In this document: piece after piece, positions 61,579-64,000 of the stretch
Layout: each line of letters starts with the position of its first letter
How positions within the stretch are numbered: the stretch's first letter is position 1
DNA from: Acidobacteriaceae bacterium TAA 166
GTDB taxonomy: Bacteria > Acidobacteriota > Terriglobia > Terriglobales > Acidobacteriaceae
Length of the DNA: 64,000 bases
Assembly (NCBI GenBank): GCA_000421065.1
Contig: ATWD01000001.1
Coordinates: forward strand, 2,286,001 to 2,350,000
Direction: 5' to 3'
Made by a program: the position numbers and the translations under genes
The notes under the pieces: generated by a model
What the model was told of the DNA's origin: nothing
What the model saw: only the letters and a program-made list of their open reading frames with translations
Databases searched by the model: none

Positions 61579-61590
61579 GTTACCGCTTAT
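61579..61590 (+). promoter_or_regulatory. Weaker LacI-type operator-like site
   Basis: GTTACCGCTTAT matches 10 of 12 bases of the two exact sites. It lies in the 443-base gap before the last TonB receptor, 330 bases from its start. ACCGCT here pairs with AGCGGT 11 bases later. No convincing promoter was located; the rest of 61591-61919 shows nothing clear. Confidence 0.3.
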
Positions 61591-61919
61591 TTACCAGCGG
61601 TTTACAAAGAGTCGGCAAGATGGTTTCTATACGATTCCATCTCCTTGTGCTGAATCTGTGCGAGGAGGGGTGCGTATTCGCTAAATCAGACGCGTTGTTC
61701 AACCTAAACCACGTTTTTCTGCTACTTGAGTTTTTTACAACACGATCTGAAAGGAATCGGTTTCATTCAAAGACTTCCATGGACCAGCAAGACCCGCTTC
61801 ACAAGCGTTTTGCCTGCCGGATAGAGGGAAAGTCACGGATCGAGACAGATATCAAAACGACCTCCCGGCAGAAACAAAAATTCACGGGAACTAACAGGCG
61901 ATTGCAAGAGAGGCATTTC

Positions 61920-64000
61920 ATGAAAACATTTTCAACGTTTGGATCCGCGCTCCAGGACGAGCGCCGATTCTCTCCCATGGACTCTGAATCCAGGACCGCA
62001 TTCCGGTGGAAGGGATGGCTGTCCCTGATGACCGCCGTCGTCTTCACGGTCCTCATGTTCGCCGGCATCCCCGCAAAGGCGCAGTTTGAATCGGCCTCCG
62101 TGCTCGGCTATGTGCACGATGCCTCCGGCGCAGCGGTGGCGGGCAGCAACGTGACCCTTACGAACACGGCCACCGGAATCTCGCAGACGAAGACGACTGA
62201 CTCCGAGGGCAAGTACGAGTTTGCCAGCGTACAGATCGGAAGCTATCAGATCGTCGCCGAAGCCCAGGGCTTCGACCGTGCCCGCACGGAGACCTTCTCG
62301 GTGCTCACCAATGCGCGTCAGCGTGTGGACGTCGTGCTGAAGGCAGGTTCCATCTCGACCGAGGTCACGGTCACCTCGGCGGCGCAGCTGCTCGACACCG
62401 AGACCAGCTCGCACTCGACCGTCATCGGCACCCGCCAGGTCGAGGATCTTCCTCTGAACGGCCGCTCCTATGCCGACCTGGTTCTGCTCGTCCCCGGCGC
62501 CCGCAAGTCGCTGCTCGAGAACACCACGACCTCCAGCCGCGAGGGAGCGTTCAACATCAACGGACAGCGCTCGGCGTTCAACAACTATCTTCTCGACGGT
62601 TTGGACAACAACAACTACGGCACCTCGAACCAGGGCTTCGCCAACGAGAACATCCCTCCCTCGCCTGACGCCGTCAGCGAGTTTCGCGTGGAGACCAACA
62701 ACTATTCCGCCGAATACGGCCGCTCCACCGGTGCTGTGATCAACGCCACCGTCCGCCGCGGCACCAACCAGTTTCACGGCCGCGCCTGGGACTACAACCG
62801 CAACACCGCCTTCAATGCCATCGGACCCTTTCTTGCGCCCGGCGCGACCAACTCGAAGTTCATCCGCAACCAGTTTGGCGGAACCTTCGGTGGTCCCATC
62901 TGGAAGGATCACACCTTCGTCTTTGCCGATTATGAAGGCATGCGTCAGATCTTCAACAACCCCAGCGCCAGCTCGACGCTTCCGACCGCGGCGCAGCGCG
63001 CCGGAAACTTCGGCATTGCGCTTCGTAATCCCATCACCGGCGAGAACTATCCCACCGGCCAGATTCCTGCCAGCGCCATCACCCCGTTCGCGAGCGATGT
63101 GCTCGGCCTTCTACCACTTCCGAACGGGCCGGGAATCTCGAAGAACTTCTCCATCACGCCGCGCGGCACCATCAACGACGATAAGGGCGACATCCGCGTC
63201 GATCACACCTTCAGCCAGAATGTAAGCATCTTCGGCCGCTACAGCGAGCATCGCGGGTCGATCTTCGATCCTCCCAGCATTCCCGGACCCGCGGGTGGAA
63301 ACTCCAACGGCAACGTCAATATCCAGAACCGGAATATCGCGGGCGGCGTAACCTGGGCCATCACCGCCAACAAGCTGCTGGACATCCGCTTCGGATGGTC
63401 ACGCAACCTGGGTGGCAAGTTCCCGATCGGTCAGGGTCAGCCCTCGCTGCTGGTGCAGAACGGCATCACCGACGGTCTTCCGACCGATCCTCTGGTCGTG
63501 CGCACGCTGAATCAGCAGTCGGTGACCGGCTTCGATCAGTTCGGAGCGCAGTCCTCGAATCCGCAGTTCCAAAACCCCACCATCTACAACCCGAAGGCGA
63601 ACTTCACCTGGATCAAGAGCAAGCACTCGATGAAGTTCGGCTACGAGTGGCAGGCGGTCAACACGGAGCTGAATGATTTCAATCCCAGCTACGGCGCAGA
63701 TATCTATGCCGGCCAGTTTTCGCGGCCTCTGGACCCGACGACGGGCCAGCCCGTGGCGACCTCCAACGACGCCGCTACCCAGCAGGCCTACAACCTCGCA
63801 GATTTCCTGATGGGCAACCGCTCCGAGTACCAGCTGACCACGTACGCCATCGTGCATCTGCGTCAGCGCTACAACTTCATTTACTTCCAGGACGACATCA
63901 AGCTCTCGCCCAAGCTGACGATCAACGCCGGCCTGCGGTACGAGATCGTCACCCCGCAGTACGAGAAAGACAACCACCTCTCGAACTTCGACCCCTCCAC
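61920..64000 (+). CDS. TonB-dependent receptor, N-terminal part (cut by window end)
   Basis: An open frame from ATG 61920 to the window end (693 codons seen). GAGAGG lies 6 bases upstream; ATG 61977 is an alternative. Hydrophobic signal segment LSLMTAVVFTVLMFAGIPAKAQ (35-56), then ESASVLGYVHDASGAAVAGS (CarboxypepD_reg-like domain), a plug with FNINGQRSAFNNYLLDGLDN and TNNYSAEYGRSTGAVINATV, and barrel strands. It follows the myo-inositol oxygenase unit after a terminator and may serve the same nutrient; its ligand is unknown. Confidence 0.88.
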   Translation, partial: MKTFSTFGSALQDERRFSPMDSESRTAFRWKGWLSLMTAVVFTVLMFAGIPAKAQFESASVLGYVHDASGAAVAGSNVTLTNTATGISQTKTTDSEGKYEFASVQIGSYQIVAEAQGFDRARTETFSVLTNARQRVDVVLKAGSISTEVTVTSAAQLLDTETSSHSTVIGTRQVEDLPLNGRSYADLVLLVPGARKSLLENTTTSSREGAFNINGQRSAFNNYLLDGLDNNNYGTSNQGFANENIPPSPDAVSEFRVETNNYSAEYGRSTGAVINATVRRGTNQFHGRAWDYNRNTAFNAIGPFLAPGATNSKFIRNQFGGTFGGPIWKDHTFVFADYEGMRQIFNNPSASSTLPTAAQRAGNFGIALRNPITGENYPTGQIPASAITPFASDVLGLLPLPNGPGISKNFSITPRGTINDDKGDIRVDHTFSQNVSIFGRYSEHRGSIFDPPSIPGPAGGNSNGNVNIQNRNIAGGVTWAITANKLLDIRFGWSRNLGGKFPIGQGQPSLLVQNGITDGLPTDPLVVRTLNQQSVTGFDQFGAQSSNPQFQNPTIYNPKANFTWIKSKHSMKFGYEWQAVNTELNDFNPSYGADIYAGQFSRPLDPTTGQPVATSNDAATQQAYNLADFLMGNRSEYQLTTYAIVHLRQRYNFIYFQDDIKLSPKLTINAGLRYEIVTPQYEKDNHLSNFDPS

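Overview
The window looks like chromosome from an acidobacterium of the Terriglobales type (Granulicella, Edaphobacter or Terriglobus relatives). The reasons are several large TonB-dependent receptors with an N-terminal carboxypeptidase-regulatory-like domain, a wide carbohydrate gene set (GH38, GH28, PIG-L deacetylase, myo-inositol oxygenase, ROK and LacI regulators), ECF sigma/anti-sigma pairs and moderately high GC. No rRNA, tRNA or CRISPR array was seen.

Layout. (1) 1-1.7 kb: chromosomal flank with the end of a thioredoxin reductase, a GNAT acetyltransferase and an ATPase gene broken by one extra base that runs into an intergenic repeat. (2) About 1.65-34.46 kb: an integrated mobile element, bounded by a 16-bp near-identical direct repeat (1651-1666 and 34445-34460). 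It carries a tyrosine integrase, a second pair of overlapping tyrosine recombinases, an orphan adenine methyltransferase, a mobilisation module (RHH accessory protein, coupling protein, MobF relaxase, candidate oriT), a group II intron and an IS30-family insertion. No mating-pair-formation genes are present, so it is best read as an integrative mobilisable element. Its cargo is two paralogous cassettes on either side of the mobilisation module: ECF sigma factor, zinc-finger anti-sigma, TonB receptor, PepSY membrane protein, small membrane protein and Rrf2 Fe-S-type regulator. The first cassette adds a second TonB receptor and an HTH protein. (3) 34.5-64 kb: chromosome. It holds a LacI regulator with a sugar permease; an ECF sigma/anti-sigma operon with two HEAT-repeat proteins; an alpha-mannosidase; a TonB receptor, argininosuccinate-lyase-like enzyme and amino-acid permease operon; an amino-sugar-like cluster (ROK, PIG-L, SIS); a GH28 enzyme; YggU/YggS-type housekeeping genes; a B3 metallo-beta-lactamase-like protein; myo-inositol oxygenase; and the start of another TonB receptor.

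The most unusual signal is a short structured leader motif found five times, only in the mobile element. It sits in front of both sigma-factor genes and all three element-borne TonB receptor genes. A GC stem encloses a loop containing GTC...GCGAAGC and is followed at once, or within a few bases, by GAGATCGA. The stems differ in sequence but keep pairing. I read it as a shared cis-regulatory RNA linking the two uptake cassettes; I do not recognise it as a known family. A second regulatory theme on the chromosome is a LacI-type operator, GTTACCGCTAAC, identical in front of the permease/LacI operon and of the myo-inositol oxygenase gene 23 kb away, which suggests one local regulon.
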